From: Gimesia chilikensis
GTDB taxonomy: Bacteria > Planctomycetota > Planctomycetia > Planctomycetales > Planctomycetaceae
Assembly: GCF_008329715.1 (NCBI RefSeq)
Contig: NZ_VTSR01000014.1
Coordinates: forward strand, 149,805 to 213,804
Direction of reading: 5' to 3'
Length of the DNA stretch: 64,000 nt
Both the position numbers and the translations under genes were made by a program. Within the stretch, counting starts at the first letter, position 1. Every line of letters starts with the position of its first letter. Below are positions 53,524-62,295 of the stretch, piece by piece. The notes under the pieces are model-generated. The model searched no databases, was not told the DNA's origin, and saw only the letters and a program-made list of their open reading frames with translations.

Positions 53524-53975
53524 TGTCGAAAGCTGAGAGATTAAATGAACGCCTGGTTCAAGCAGAACTCTGCCCTCCTGATGAAATAAGAGGATGCTCG
53601 CAGAAGCAACTCAGGCAAATAGAAAAATGTGCGGGGGCACCACTCCCTGTAGATTATCTGGAAACTCTGTCGCTCATTGGCTGCGCTGCAGGACATTTCA
53701 TGAGTGATCTGGACTTTTTCTATCCAGCCATGCTCTCTTTAAACGATCAGACAAGAGAACTGATTGCCGAGTCAATTTCTCTCCCCGAAGACGCCTTCGT
53801 CTTTGCCGACCGGTATGGCGAACAGATCCTCTTCTTCAGACTGGCTGAAAAAAAGAAGGGAGCCGTTTATAAATGGAGCGATGAAGAACCGGAGCAGTTT
53901 TTGAAAGTGTTCAATTCATTTGGAGAATTTCTCGAAGAAGAACTGACAGCTCATGAAATGCAGGCGGGCGACTGA
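53523..53975 (+). CDS. SUKH (SMI1/KNR4) family immunity-type protein
   Basis: A 150-residue SUKH-like protein: a helix around SQKQLRQIEKCAGAPLPVDY followed by LETLSLIGCAAGHFM, then VFADRYGEQILFFRL and the end helix FNSFGEFLEEELTAHE. It is less canonical than the one at 46837-47298, since the usual W/G motif is replaced by a GCAAG turn. Coupled to the zinc-ribbon gene by TAATG. No toxin nearby. Role as immunity protein is inferred from the family. Confidence 0.75.
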   Translation: MSKAERLNERLVQAELCPPDEIRGCSQKQLRQIEKCAGAPLPVDYLETLSLIGCAAGHFMSDLDFFYPAMLSLNDQTRELIAESISLPEDAFVFADRYGEQILFFRLAEKKKGAVYKWSDEEPEQFLKVFNSFGEFLEEELTAHEMQAGD

Positions 53976-53994
53976 TGGCGGATAAAATTCCACC

Positions 53995-55389
53995 TCACTC
54001 ATCAAAATGCGATTTCTTCCGCAGCAGGTGATGGTAATGCTGGGCGAAGCGGTGCGATTCGTCGCGGACGTATTGCAGCAGTCTTAAGCCGTAGGAATGC
54101 CGGCTCAGGCGGCGGGGTTCGACTTCGCCCGGGACGAAGACCTCTTCTTCGCGTTTGGCCAGGGAGATTGTGAACGGGGGCTCGACCCCCAGTTCGCGCA
54201 TCGCGGTCATCGCGGCGTTGAGCTGACCTTTGCCGCCGTCAATCAGCAGGATGTCGGGAAACGATTCCCCCTCCTGGTGCAGGCGCCGGATGCGTCGGCT
54301 GACCACTTCGCGGATCGAGGCAAAATCGTCGATCCCTTTGACGGTGCGAATCTTGAACCGCTTGTAACCATGCTTGAAGGGCAGGCCGTCGATGAACTGC
54401 ACCAGGCTGGCCACCGTTTCGCCCCCCTGCAGGTGCGCGATGTCGACCCCCTCGATCCGTCGCGGCAGTTCGGCCAGGCCGAAGACTTTCTTCAACCCCT
54501 GCATGCCTTTCTTCGGGTCAATGTAAAACACCTCGGGTTGCGCATGGTCTTCCAGGTTGCCCCGCAGGTTGATGTTGTCCAGCAGCTCGATTTCATCCCG
54601 CAGCCGCGCCGCTTTCTCGTAGAGTCGCTGTTCGGACGCCGCCAGCATCTCCTTCCGCATCTCTTTCAGCAGCCGGTCCTTCTTGCCGTCCAGAAACAGT
54701 TTCAGCTTGTTGATGTCCTTGCGGTAGTCCTCTTTGCTGATCCGCAGATTGCAGGGTGCCGTGCACTGATTGATGCTGTGCAGCAGACAGGGACGGAACC
54801 AGCGCCACTTCTCGTCCCCCTCATCGATGTCCAGCGAACAGTTGCGGAACCGGAAGATCTTCTGCAGCACCGTGATCGCCCCCCGCAGCTGTTTCGCGTT
54901 GGTGAAGGGGCCATAGAGCTTCGTCCCTTTACTCTGCGGTGTGCGGGTGAATTCGACGCGGGGAAAATCTTCGCGGGTAGTGATCTCCAGGTAGGGGAAG
55001 GTCTTGTCGTCTTTGAGTTCGGAATTGAAGCGGGGCCGAATATCCTTGATCAGCCGCGCTTCGAGCAGCAGGGCGTCGACCTCGGTCTCGGTCTCCAGAT
55101 AATCGATGTCCGCGATTTCGGTCACCAGTTCCGCCGTCCTGCGTTCGACCGCTGCCGCCTGGGTGAAATAACTCGACGCGCGGCTTTTGAGGTTCACCGC
55201 TTTTCCCACATAAATCACGCGGCCCTGCGCATCCTTCATCAGGTACACACCCGGCGTGGTCGGAAACGTACGCACTTTCTCGTGGGGTGTCTGCGGAGTT
55301 TCCCCGCTCGACGCGGACGTCGTTTCAACGGTGGGAGTTTCTTCTGGAGACTGAGGGTCTGAATCAGACACGAAATCAGATTCCTGCAA
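53995..55389 (-). CDS. uvrC: UvrC excinuclease subunit without the HhH domain
   Basis: A 464-residue UvrC; typical UvrC has about 600. In order: an acidic Ser/Thr-rich extension (1-36), the GIY-YIG nuclease domain (TTPGVYLMKDAQGRVIYVGK, about 43-62), the UVR motif region (about 235-265, EKAARLRDEIELLD), and the RNase H-like second nuclease (IEGVDIAHLQGGE, LLIDGGKGQLNA and RDESHRFAQ with its catalytic His). It then stops, without the C-terminal helix-hairpin-helix DNA-binding domain. UvrC makes both incisions in nucleotide excision repair. The stop is clean and no further UvrC sequence follows downstream. Confidence 0.9.
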   Translation of the reverse strand: MQESDFVSDSDPQSPEETPTVETTSASSGETPQTPHEKVRTFPTTPGVYLMKDAQGRVIYVGKAVNLKSRASSYFTQAAAVERRTAELVTEIADIDYLETETEVDALLLEARLIKDIRPRFNSELKDDKTFPYLEITTREDFPRVEFTRTPQSKGTKLYGPFTNAKQLRGAITVLQKIFRFRNCSLDIDEGDEKWRWFRPCLLHSINQCTAPCNLRISKEDYRKDINKLKLFLDGKKDRLLKEMRKEMLAASEQRLYEKAARLRDEIELLDNINLRGNLEDHAQPEVFYIDPKKGMQGLKKVFGLAELPRRIEGVDIAHLQGGETVASLVQFIDGLPFKHGYKRFKIRTVKGIDDFASIREVVSRRIRRLHQEGESFPDILLIDGGKGQLNAAMTAMRELGVEPPFTISLAKREEEVFVPGEVEPRRLSRHSYGLRLLQYVRDESHRFAQHYHHLLRKKSHFDE

Positions 55390-55450
55390 ACGCGGGGTGA
55401 CAGTTCGAATGGATCGCGGACTAAACGATTATAGAAGCGGCGTCATGAAA

Positions 55451-56566
55451 TCAGAAGAGGCTATTTTCCTCGATCATCCGTTTCACGACTTCCCGTTTAT
55501 CATTGGTCTCTTCCATGATGGCCAACTGCCGCTTGGCACCGGAGTTATGAACCAGATCGTAGATCCGCTGTAATTCGTCCGTACACTCCAGACGTTCCGA
55601 CATCGGAGAGACCAGGTCGACCAGGTGCGTCGTCGAATCGAGTACCGAATACAGCTGGTAACTGTCACTGTTGACCAGGCTCGCGTCGATGCCGTAGCGG
55701 GTCGCCCGCCACTTGTTCTGCTGCACCATCATCGGGTGATGCTGCAACTGGTAGGCGCCTTCGTCGATTTCATCCGAAATGCATTTCACCAGGCACTGCA
55801 CGAACGCGGCGATCGACAGCACCTGCTCCAGGTTGGCCGGCATGTCGCACACGCGGATTTCCACGGTGCCGAAATTATGATGCGGACGGATGTCCCACCA
55901 GATTTCGCGGATCGTATTGATGAACCCCGTACTGATCAGGTGGTTGATCAGCCACGTGTATTCGCTGTAGTTCCGCATGTTCGGCGGCAGCCCCGCGGTC
56001 GGCAGGCCTTCCATGATCTTGGAGCGGTTCGAATGCAGGCCCGTGTTGCGGTTCTCCCAGAACGGCGAGTTCGACGAGAGTGCCAGCAGCAGTGGCAGGT
56101 AACGCAGCATCCGGTCGCAGACCATCACCGCTTTGTCGCCCGAATCAACGCCCACATGCACGTGCAGTCCGAAGGTCACCAGGCGGCGGGCCACGTCCTG
56201 CATCAGTTCCACAAGTTCGTAATAACGATCGTTGACCGTTATCTTCTGATCCCGCCAGGAAGAGAAGGGGTGCGTCGCGGCCCAGAACAGCTTCAGCCCC
56301 AGCTCGTCGGCGACATTGGTTACCGCTTCCAGTTTGCGTGTCAGGTCTTTGCGGACATCGCTCACCGTCCGACAGACGCCCGTGTTGATCTCCAGGTAGC
56401 TCTGCATCAGCTCCGGTTTGATCGACTGGCCCATTCCCTCGGGCAGCCCACTTAACAGTTCCGAAACTGAATTCGAAAGGGCAAACGTCTCCGCATCGAC
56501 GAGCTGCAGTTCCAGTTCCACACCCAGGGTCGGATAATCGTTACGGGCAAAAGAGAGGGTCCCCAT
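55451..56566 (-). CDS. Glutamate-cysteine ligase family 2 (YbdK-like carboxylate-amine ligase)
   Basis: A 371-residue GCS2-family protein. Typical blocks are TLGVELELQLVDAET near the N terminus, SYLEINTGVCRTVSDVR, GLHVHVGVDSGDKAV (metal and substrate site) and GTVEIRVCDMPANLEQ. The family makes a peptide-type bond between a glutamate-like carboxylate and an amine, often glutamyl-cysteine. It follows the M20 peptidase gene by 4 bases on the same strand. The real substrates are not determined. Confidence 0.88.
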   Translation of the reverse strand: MGTLSFARNDYPTLGVELELQLVDAETFALSNSVSELLSGLPEGMGQSIKPELMQSYLEINTGVCRTVSDVRKDLTRKLEAVTNVADELGLKLFWAATHPFSSWRDQKITVNDRYYELVELMQDVARRLVTFGLHVHVGVDSGDKAVMVCDRMLRYLPLLLALSSNSPFWENRNTGLHSNRSKIMEGLPTAGLPPNMRNYSEYTWLINHLISTGFINTIREIWWDIRPHHNFGTVEIRVCDMPANLEQVLSIAAFVQCLVKCISDEIDEGAYQLQHHPMMVQQNKWRATRYGIDASLVNSDSYQLYSVLDSTTHLVDLVSPMSERLECTDELQRIYDLVHNSGAKRQLAIMEETNDKREVVKRMIEENSLF

Positions 56567-56570
56567 CGTA

Positions 56571-57848
56571 CTAATTCCCTTTTTGGATGAGTTGCGGGTT
56601 GAGCGAAAGCAGCAGAGCAGCCTGCAGTAAGATGCGACTTCCTATTTTAAGCACACGCTCATCGATATCGAAATAGGGAGAATGCAAAAACACGGTTTTT
56701 TGATCGGGACGGGCACAACCCAGTCGCAACATCGAACCGGGGACATGCTGCAGATAAATGGAAAAATCTTCACCACCCATGCTGGGCAGATCGATCAGAC
56801 CAACCTGTTCCATGCCCAGCACGTCGATCGACGCCTGTTCCAGGGCAGCCGAAATCGTTTTGTCATTCACGACCGCGGGCAAAGGCGATTTGAACAATAC
56901 CTCGATCCGGGTGTTCGTACTCTGCGCGACGCCGCTGGCAATATTCTGAATTCGATTGTGCAGGACTTCGCGTGCCTGGTCGTTGGTGGAACGCAGGCTC
57001 CCTTTCAGTTCCGCAATTTCGGGAATCACATTCGGTGCCAGCCCCGAGGAGATCTGACCAATGGTGAACACCGCCGGCATACGCGAGTCAATCGAGCGGG
57101 GCAGGTTCTGATACAGGCTCGAAATCAGTTGGGCTGCCGTGGTGATCGGATCATTTCCATGATGCGGACGGGCCGCGTGTCCGCCGCGCCCATGAATTTC
57201 AAAATGGACTTCATCGCAGAACGCCGTCATCACGCCATAGCGGATGTTTGCCGTTCCTGCCTGGATTTCCGGATCCATGTGCAGCCCGATGATCGCACTC
57301 ACCCCTTCCAGGGCCCCCTGTTCCACCATCCAGCGGGCACCCATGCAGATCTCTTCTGCCGGTTGAAAAATGAACCGCAGCCGTAATCCCTGGCCCGGCC
57401 ATTCGCTCTGGAACAACTCCGCAACCCGGTTCGAGGCGAGCGCCACACCCAGGGCAATCGACGTGTGAGCATCATGGCCGCACAGGTGACCGACGCCTGG
57501 ATTATGCGAGCAGTAATCGACCTCTTTGAGGTCCGTGATCCGCAGGGCATCGATGTCGGCCCGAATCGCGATCAGCGGTGCGTTCTGGGCCGGCGTTCCC
57601 AGCGTCATGTCGGCGACCACGCCGATGTCGTTATTCATCAGTCGCGGTTCCAGGCCGATCTCCCGCAGCGTGTTGCAGATCAGTTGCGAAGTCTCTTTTT
57701 CTTCCCCGCTGATTTCCGGTTTCTGATGCAGTGTGCGTCGTGTTTGAATGAGTGTTGGCTCGAGCTCGTCCAACTTCTCATGCAGCTGTTTCGTAAGTGA
57801 CTGATAAAAGGCTCGGCTTTCCGTCTGATCAATTGAGAATGAGGCCAC
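56571..57848 (-). CDS. M20-family amidohydrolase/peptidase
   Basis: A 425-residue M20 (IAA-amino acid hydrolase/hippuricase-like) enzyme, using two metal ions to hydrolyse amide bonds. Family blocks: RRTLHQKPEISGEE, IRADIDALRI, GHLCGHDAHTSIALG (metal ligands), FQPAEEICMGARWM and the GRGGHAARPH lid motif. The start is a GTG at 57848 with GGAG six bases upstream (within GGAGTACTCA); the ORF could be extended to 58022 but the extra 58 residues are hydrophobic and not family-like. In an operon with the GCS2-like ligase 4 bases downstream. Confidence 0.88.
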   Translation of the reverse strand: MASFSIDQTESRAFYQSLTKQLHEKLDELEPTLIQTRRTLHQKPEISGEEKETSQLICNTLREIGLEPRLMNNDIGVVADMTLGTPAQNAPLIAIRADIDALRITDLKEVDYCSHNPGVGHLCGHDAHTSIALGVALASNRVAELFQSEWPGQGLRLRFIFQPAEEICMGARWMVEQGALEGVSAIIGLHMDPEIQAGTANIRYGVMTAFCDEVHFEIHGRGGHAARPHHGNDPITTAAQLISSLYQNLPRSIDSRMPAVFTIGQISSGLAPNVIPEIAELKGSLRSTNDQAREVLHNRIQNIASGVAQSTNTRIEVLFKSPLPAVVNDKTISAALEQASIDVLGMEQVGLIDLPSMGGEDFSIYLQHVPGSMLRLGCARPDQKTVFLHSPYFDIDERVLKIGSRILLQAALLLSLNPQLIQKGN

Positions 57849-58072
57849 TGAGTACTCCGCGTCGTTGCCATGATGCCGACAGACCGTCTGCGCGACAGCC
57901 GATGAATCATGGGCTGATATGAAAATGCATTTATTTGTACTTCTTATTTTAATGAAGTTAAGGTTATCATAAAGGCAGAAGCAGAAAATTAAGCGTCCTA
58001 AATAATTATTGGAAACCGCCACACCGAATTTCTGCGACCGAATCGACCACAGCGAATTTAGGAATCAGCAAC

Positions 58073-59602
58073 ATGAAAGAGATAGATGCAGATCGCCGGA
58101 ATCTGTTGAAAGGGGCCGTCGCGACATCGCTGGCTTCACTCGCAGGAAACTTCTCACTCAACAGTGCCCATGCTGCGAAAGCAGACCCCGATTTAATTCA
58201 TCGGGAAAACCTCAAAGAAGGATCCACCGACTGGCAGCTCACCCGCGTCATGCTCGACAGTCGCAACGGTTTTCGTTCGTCCAAGATTGAAGGCTACTGT
58301 TCGAAGCAAAGCGTCGCAGCCGGCGAGCCGATCGACATCATGGTCTCCACCCGACCCGCGCAAGAGTTCAAAATCGAAATCTTCCGCACCGGCTATTACG
58401 GCGGCCGCGGTGCCCGGCTGATGACCACACTCGGCCCGTTCGAGGGCAAACCGCAGCCCGTTCCGAAACCGGGTAAAAAGAATCTGCACGAGTGCCACTG
58501 GGACTCCGCGGTCACACTGACGATTCCCGATGACTGGCCGAGCGGCGTCTACCTGGGCCGGCTCTCCACACTCAAAGACAAGACCGGTCACGGCTACTGG
58601 CAGAGCTATGTCGTCTTCATCGTCAAAGACGATCGCCCTGCGGACATCCTCTTCCAGTGTTCCGATAACACCTGGCAGGCCTATAACAAGTGGCCCAGCA
58701 ACTATTCGGTCTACACCCACCCTAAAGGCGTTCAGGGGCCCTGGGCCGATGTCAGCTTTGACCGTCCCTATGCCAAGTATGCCCAGATCTATGAGAACCC
58801 GCAGTCACTTGGCTCGGGGGAATGGCTCTGCTTTGAATTCCCCTTCGCCTACTGGCTGGAGAAACATGGTTACGATGTGACCTACTGCTCCAACAGCGAT
58901 ATGATCACCCCCGATCACGGACTGAAATGCAAGTCATTCCTCTCGGTGGGCCACGATGAATACTGGGATATTCGCCAGTACGAATCGGCCGTCAAGATGC
59001 GCGACGCGGGCGTGAACCTGCTCTTCTTCTCCGGTAATTCCGTCTGTTGGGTCACACCGCTGATGAACAGCACCGACGGGCGTCCCAAACGGATCATGTT
59101 CCGCGGCGGTCCTTACGGCGGAAAATACAAATACGCCGTAGACCGTGAGCGAGACAACGGTCCCTTCCCACACCGCGGTCCCGACGAAGGTTACCTGATG
59201 GGATCCCGCAATGTCGATCCGGTCAACGGGGGCGGCGACTGGGTCTGCGAATTGCCCGACCACTGGATCTTCGAAGGGACGGGCATGAAAAAAGGAGACT
59301 CGATTCCCGGTCTCATCGGCTGGGAATATCACGGCGATCCGCCTCAGGATATTCCCGGACTCGAAGTCGTGGCTAAGGGGACCGCCCTGCAGGGAGGCGT
59401 CAATCCACAACAGTGGACCGCCACGATTTACCCCGGCCCGAAGAACAACTTCGTGTTTAACGCTTCGACCATCTTCTGGTGTCAGGACCTCTCCAGCCCG
59501 CCCGGGCACATGCTTCCCTGGTCACACTGGTCGCGACCGCACGGTCCCGATGAACGTGTGCAGCGAATTACACACAACATCATCCGCCGCGCGATTTCCT
59601 GA
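58073..59602 (+). CDS. Tat-exported N,N-dimethylformamidase large-subunit-like protein
   Basis: A 509-residue protein with a twin-arginine signal (RRNLLKGAVATSLASLAG). The rest is like the large subunit of N,N-dimethylformamidase, with an N-terminal Ig-like part and a C-terminal catalytic-like fold: IEIFRTGYYGGRGARL, VVFIVKDDRPADILFQCSDN, SFLSVGHDEYWDIRQY, and GGGDWVCELPDHWIFEGTG. Relatives are common and exported in many bacteria, without known substrates. The small subunit is absent. A strong terminator follows 25 bases after the stop. Confidence 0.8.
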   Translation: MKEIDADRRNLLKGAVATSLASLAGNFSLNSAHAAKADPDLIHRENLKEGSTDWQLTRVMLDSRNGFRSSKIEGYCSKQSVAAGEPIDIMVSTRPAQEFKIEIFRTGYYGGRGARLMTTLGPFEGKPQPVPKPGKKNLHECHWDSAVTLTIPDDWPSGVYLGRLSTLKDKTGHGYWQSYVVFIVKDDRPADILFQCSDNTWQAYNKWPSNYSVYTHPKGVQGPWADVSFDRPYAKYAQIYENPQSLGSGEWLCFEFPFAYWLEKHGYDVTYCSNSDMITPDHGLKCKSFLSVGHDEYWDIRQYESAVKMRDAGVNLLFFSGNSVCWVTPLMNSTDGRPKRIMFRGGPYGGKYKYAVDRERDNGPFPHRGPDEGYLMGSRNVDPVNGGGDWVCELPDHWIFEGTGMKKGDSIPGLIGWEYHGDPPQDIPGLEVVAKGTALQGGVNPQQWTATIYPGPKNNFVFNASTIFWCQDLSSPPGHMLPWSHWSRPHGPDERVQRITHNIIRRAIS

Positions 59603-59627
59603 AGCAGAGTGAACGACAGCCTCACCA

Positions 59628-59654
59628 CGCCCCGTTTTTACGGGGCGTTTTTTT
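59628..59654 (+). terminator. Rho-independent terminator of the dimethylformamidase-like gene
   Basis: Perfect 8-bp stem CGCCCCGT (59628-59635) and ACGGGGCG (59640-59647), loop TTTT, followed by seven T. It is the strongest terminator in the window. Confidence 0.92.
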
Positions 59655-60136
59655 GTGCAGCACAGTTCTTCGGCAAGATTGATCAGGGCTTCAAACGAAT
59701 CTCACGAAATCTTCTTACTGCAGCGGGATGTCTCGTTTTTCAGCACTGCAGACTGCTGACAGATCGCCCTGAATACCCTGGTGGGATAGATTGGGGTTCG
59801 GTTGTAAGTGTCTTTATCGAAAGCTGTTATGAGTTGGTGTGAGTGACCTTCGAACCACGGACTGCAGAACACATTTTTTCAAAATAAGAGTGCTCTCTAC
59901 TACCCGGTATTTACCGGCGCTTCATTAAATCTTTCAACAGGCCGGGTATAAAGTATCGCGTTCACAGGCTGAGTTCCCGCTCATTCCGGTTGTGCTGCCT
60001 GCACACCACCAACCCGCCGCCGCAGTATCTGGAACTTCAGCAATTTCACTGCCAGGCTCGCAGACTGATTCGATCAGGTGCAAACAGACACACCTGATTT
60101 CGTTATTGCTTTATCTCGTTCATGTGAGGAAACCAA
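59655..60136. other. Spacer before the pseudopilin-like gene
   Basis: About 480 bases with no supported gene; a 77-codon open frame from 59609 spans the terminator and is rejected. The region just before 60137 has GAGGAAA, a good ribosome binding site, and likely holds the promoter of the pseudopilin-lipoprotein pair. Confidence 0.5.
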
Positions 60137-61081
60137 ATGTTACCCAACGCCTACGCACCCCGACGACGCAACGGCTTCACCCTGATTGAGCTGCTGGTCG
60201 TCATCGCGATCATTGCCATTCTGATCGCCTTGCTCCTGCCCGCCGTTCAGCAGGCACGCGAAGCCGCCCGTCGCTCTCAATGCAAAAACAATCTCAAGCA
60301 GCTCGCCATCGGCATGCACAACTACCACGATGTCCACGGTCTGCTCCCCTTCGGCTGGGATCAGCGCGGGGCCGGCTGGAGTGCCATGATTCTACCCATG
60401 ATCGATCGGGCCAACATTTACAACACCCTCATCTTCCAGGAATCAGGTGACGGTAACTGGGACTCCGGATCTGCCAACACCACCGCTGCCAGCACCTATC
60501 TCCCCGTACTCGTCTGCCCCAGTGCTCCCATCAAAAAGCACTACAGCTTTAATGGCATCCCGAACCGGGCTCCCTCGACTTACCTCGGGAACTCGGGTTC
60601 AGAAGCTTCTTCGGATGATGAATCGACCAAGATCACAGGTACCAGGTCGCTGGAAGACACCACGCAGAACGGTCTGTTCTACGCCTGCAGCAGCGTCGTG
60701 CTCCGCGATATCAAAGACGGAACCTCCAATACCTTCATGCTCGGCGAAACACAGACCGACATCGATTTCGGTAAAGACGGGCAGTCCATGGACCACTGGA
60801 TCATCGGTTCTCCCCAGACTGATCCCTGCGGTTGTAACAACGGCACAGGCGGAACGGAGTTCACCGAATTCGTCGGCTCAGCCTATCCCCGGATGAATGC
60901 CCGTCGTACCGAACCGACCGTCAGCGGACATCTGATGGAACTTTCGTACGGCAGCTGGCACGTCGGGGGCGGACACATGGCCTATGCGGATGGCTCGGTT
61001 CATTTCCTCTCGGAGAATATGGATCTGAACGTCTACCGCGGCCTGGCTACACGCAATGGCCGGGAAGTCGTAACTCCGTAA
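60137..61081 (+). CDS. DUF1559 protein with type IV pilin-like N-terminus
   Basis: A 314-residue protein of the large planctomycete DUF1559 group. It has a prepilin-type signal (GFTLIELLVVIAIIAILIAL with G13 before the cut and E at +5), the QQAREAARRSQCKNNLKQL helix, and the C-terminal GGGHMAYADGSVHFLSEN, the H-x9-DG type motif. These are exported by a type II/IV pilin-like route and are thought to be surface pseudopilins. Followed after 35 bases by a small lipoprotein, a common pairing. GAGGAAAC lies just upstream. Confidence 0.92.
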   Translation: MLPNAYAPRRRNGFTLIELLVVIAIIAILIALLLPAVQQAREAARRSQCKNNLKQLAIGMHNYHDVHGLLPFGWDQRGAGWSAMILPMIDRANIYNTLIFQESGDGNWDSGSANTTAASTYLPVLVCPSAPIKKHYSFNGIPNRAPSTYLGNSGSEASSDDESTKITGTRSLEDTTQNGLFYACSSVVLRDIKDGTSNTFMLGETQTDIDFGKDGQSMDHWIIGSPQTDPCGCNNGTGGTEFTEFVGSAYPRMNARRTEPTVSGHLMELSYGSWHVGGGHMAYADGSVHFLSENMDLNVYRGLATRNGREVVTP

Positions 61082-61116
61082 CATCTATTGCTGATTGATT
61101 TTAAAGGTGATCTCTG

Positions 61117-61596
61117 ATGAAACTGTTTCTATTTTCCGGTCGCGCAGTTCGCATGCTGGCGACCCTTTGTCTGCTGAGCGCGACGGTTGGCTGCGGCGGT
61201 TCGATCCATCCCGATTACAGCCAGCTCGGTCTGGTCGATGTCTCCGGAACCGTGACCCTCGACGGACAGCCACTGTCTGGTGCCGAGGTCGCGTTCGAAG
61301 CTCCCGATGGTACTTACTCCTCGGGCGTGACGGATTTCAGCGGCAATTTCGACCTGATGTTCAACACAGAAAAATCGGGTTGCCTGACCGGTGAAAAAAC
61401 GGTCCGCATTCGGATGGCCGGTAATCCCGAAGGGATGGGAGAGGCCCCCGACGATGCAGGGAACTCCGATGAAGGGGGCAAGCAGAAACCGGCTCCCGGT
61501 AAGATCCCCGCGGCGTACAATCAAGACTCGACCCTCAAAGCGACCGTCGACGCCGATCACACCTCGTTCCAGTTCGATCTCAAAAGCAATCCCTGA
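61117..61596 (+). CDS. Lipoprotein with carboxypeptidase regulatory-like domain
   Basis: A 159-residue lipoprotein with a lipobox ending VGCGG (C26). A beta sandwich of the transthyretin/carboxypeptidase-regulatory type follows (VSGTVTLDGQPLSGAEVAFE, then a G-T-Y-S-S-G-V-T-D strand and an EKTVRIRMAGNP strand). The acidic low-complexity loop EAPDDAGNSDEGGKQKPAPG precedes the end. Small proteins of this kind almost always follow a DUF1559 gene in planctomycetes, and the pair is probably co-transcribed. Function unknown. Confidence 0.82.
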   Translation: MKLFLFSGRAVRMLATLCLLSATVGCGGSIHPDYSQLGLVDVSGTVTLDGQPLSGAEVAFEAPDGTYSSGVTDFSGNFDLMFNTEKSGCLTGEKTVRIRMAGNPEGMGEAPDDAGNSDEGGKQKPAPGKIPAAYNQDSTLKATVDADHTSFQFDLKSNP

Positions 61597-61624
61597 GATT
61601 GAGGTTCACTGAAGCGACACGTTC

Positions 61625-61665
61625 AAAAAAAACAGGCTGTGACACCCGGAAGTGTCACAGCCTGT
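61625..61665 (-). terminator. Rho-independent terminator of rpiB
   Basis: Perfect 13-bp inverted repeat ACAGGCTGTGACA (61632-61644) and TGTCACAGCCTGT (61653-61665). On the minus strand it is followed by eight T (A run at 61625-61632), 20 bases after the rpiB stop. On the plus strand it lacks a T tract but may still slow transcription from the lipoprotein gene. Confidence 0.9.
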
Positions 61666-61685
61666 CTGTGTAAGTCGTCCAGTTG

Positions 61686-62147
61686 TTACTCGTCCAGTTT
61701 TTCGATACGTCTCTGGTGACGTCCCCCTTCAAAGGGGGTGCTCAGCCAGATGTCGATGATCTCATATACGTCATGCATCGAGACCATGCGTTCGCCCAGG
61801 GAGATCATATTCGCATTGTTGTGCTGTCGTGCCAGTCGGGCTGACTTCTCGTTCCAGCACAAGGCACACCGCACCCCTTTGACCCGGTTGGCGGCAATCG
61901 CTTCACCGTTTCCTGATCCTCCCAGCACAATGCCTCGCTCAAACTCACCGGCAGCCACTGCTTTGGCGGCAGGGAAGATGAAGTCCGGGTAATCGACTGA
62001 CTCGGTCGAATCGGTGCCGAAATCTTCGACCTGGTAGCCCTGTTGCGTCAGGTATTCGATGATTCGTCGTTTATAGCGATAACCGGCGTGGTCGGAGGCG
62101 ACTACAATTTTTTTAACAGGTTCTTCTGAAGGTACTGGAGCGGTCAT
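61686..62147 (-). CDS. rpiB: Ribose-5-phosphate isomerase B
   Basis: A 153-residue RpiB/LacAB-family isomerase interconverting ribose-5-phosphate and ribulose-5-phosphate. Motifs: VVASDHAGYRYK near the N terminus, DYPDFIFPAAKAVAAGE, the catalytic LGGSGNGEAIAANRVKGVRC and NNANMISLGERM. The catalytic base is the Glu of GSGNGE as in the mycobacterial form, not the Cys of the E. coli enzyme (GxCGTG). A 10-residue N-terminal extension precedes the first strand. Transcribed alone with its own terminator. Confidence 0.93.
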   Translation of the reverse strand: MTAPVPSEEPVKKIVVASDHAGYRYKRRIIEYLTQQGYQVEDFGTDSTESVDYPDFIFPAAKAVAAGEFERGIVLGGSGNGEAIAANRVKGVRCALCWNEKSARLARQHNNANMISLGERMVSMHDVYEIIDIWLSTPFEGGRHQRRIEKLDE

Positions 62148-62295
62148 GCGTTTGAAATTCTAGTGTCGAGCAATCGTGCAGGGGCGCTCTTCGGACGCGT
62201 CGGGCAGGGGTCTCACACGACAGAGACCGCTGTGCCCGCTCACATCGGCAGGGAACGCCGGATCAAATAAAAAGGGTTAACGGTGAATCGAGGTC

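Noticed and set aside
54097..55362. A 421-codon open frame on the plus strand opposite uvrC
   Set aside because: uvrC has all its motifs on the other strand; the plus-strand translation resembles nothing and follows the codon shadow.
59609..59842. A 77-codon open frame after the dimethylformamidase-like gene
   Set aside because: It spans the strong Rho-independent terminator and has no ribosome binding site or family resemblance.
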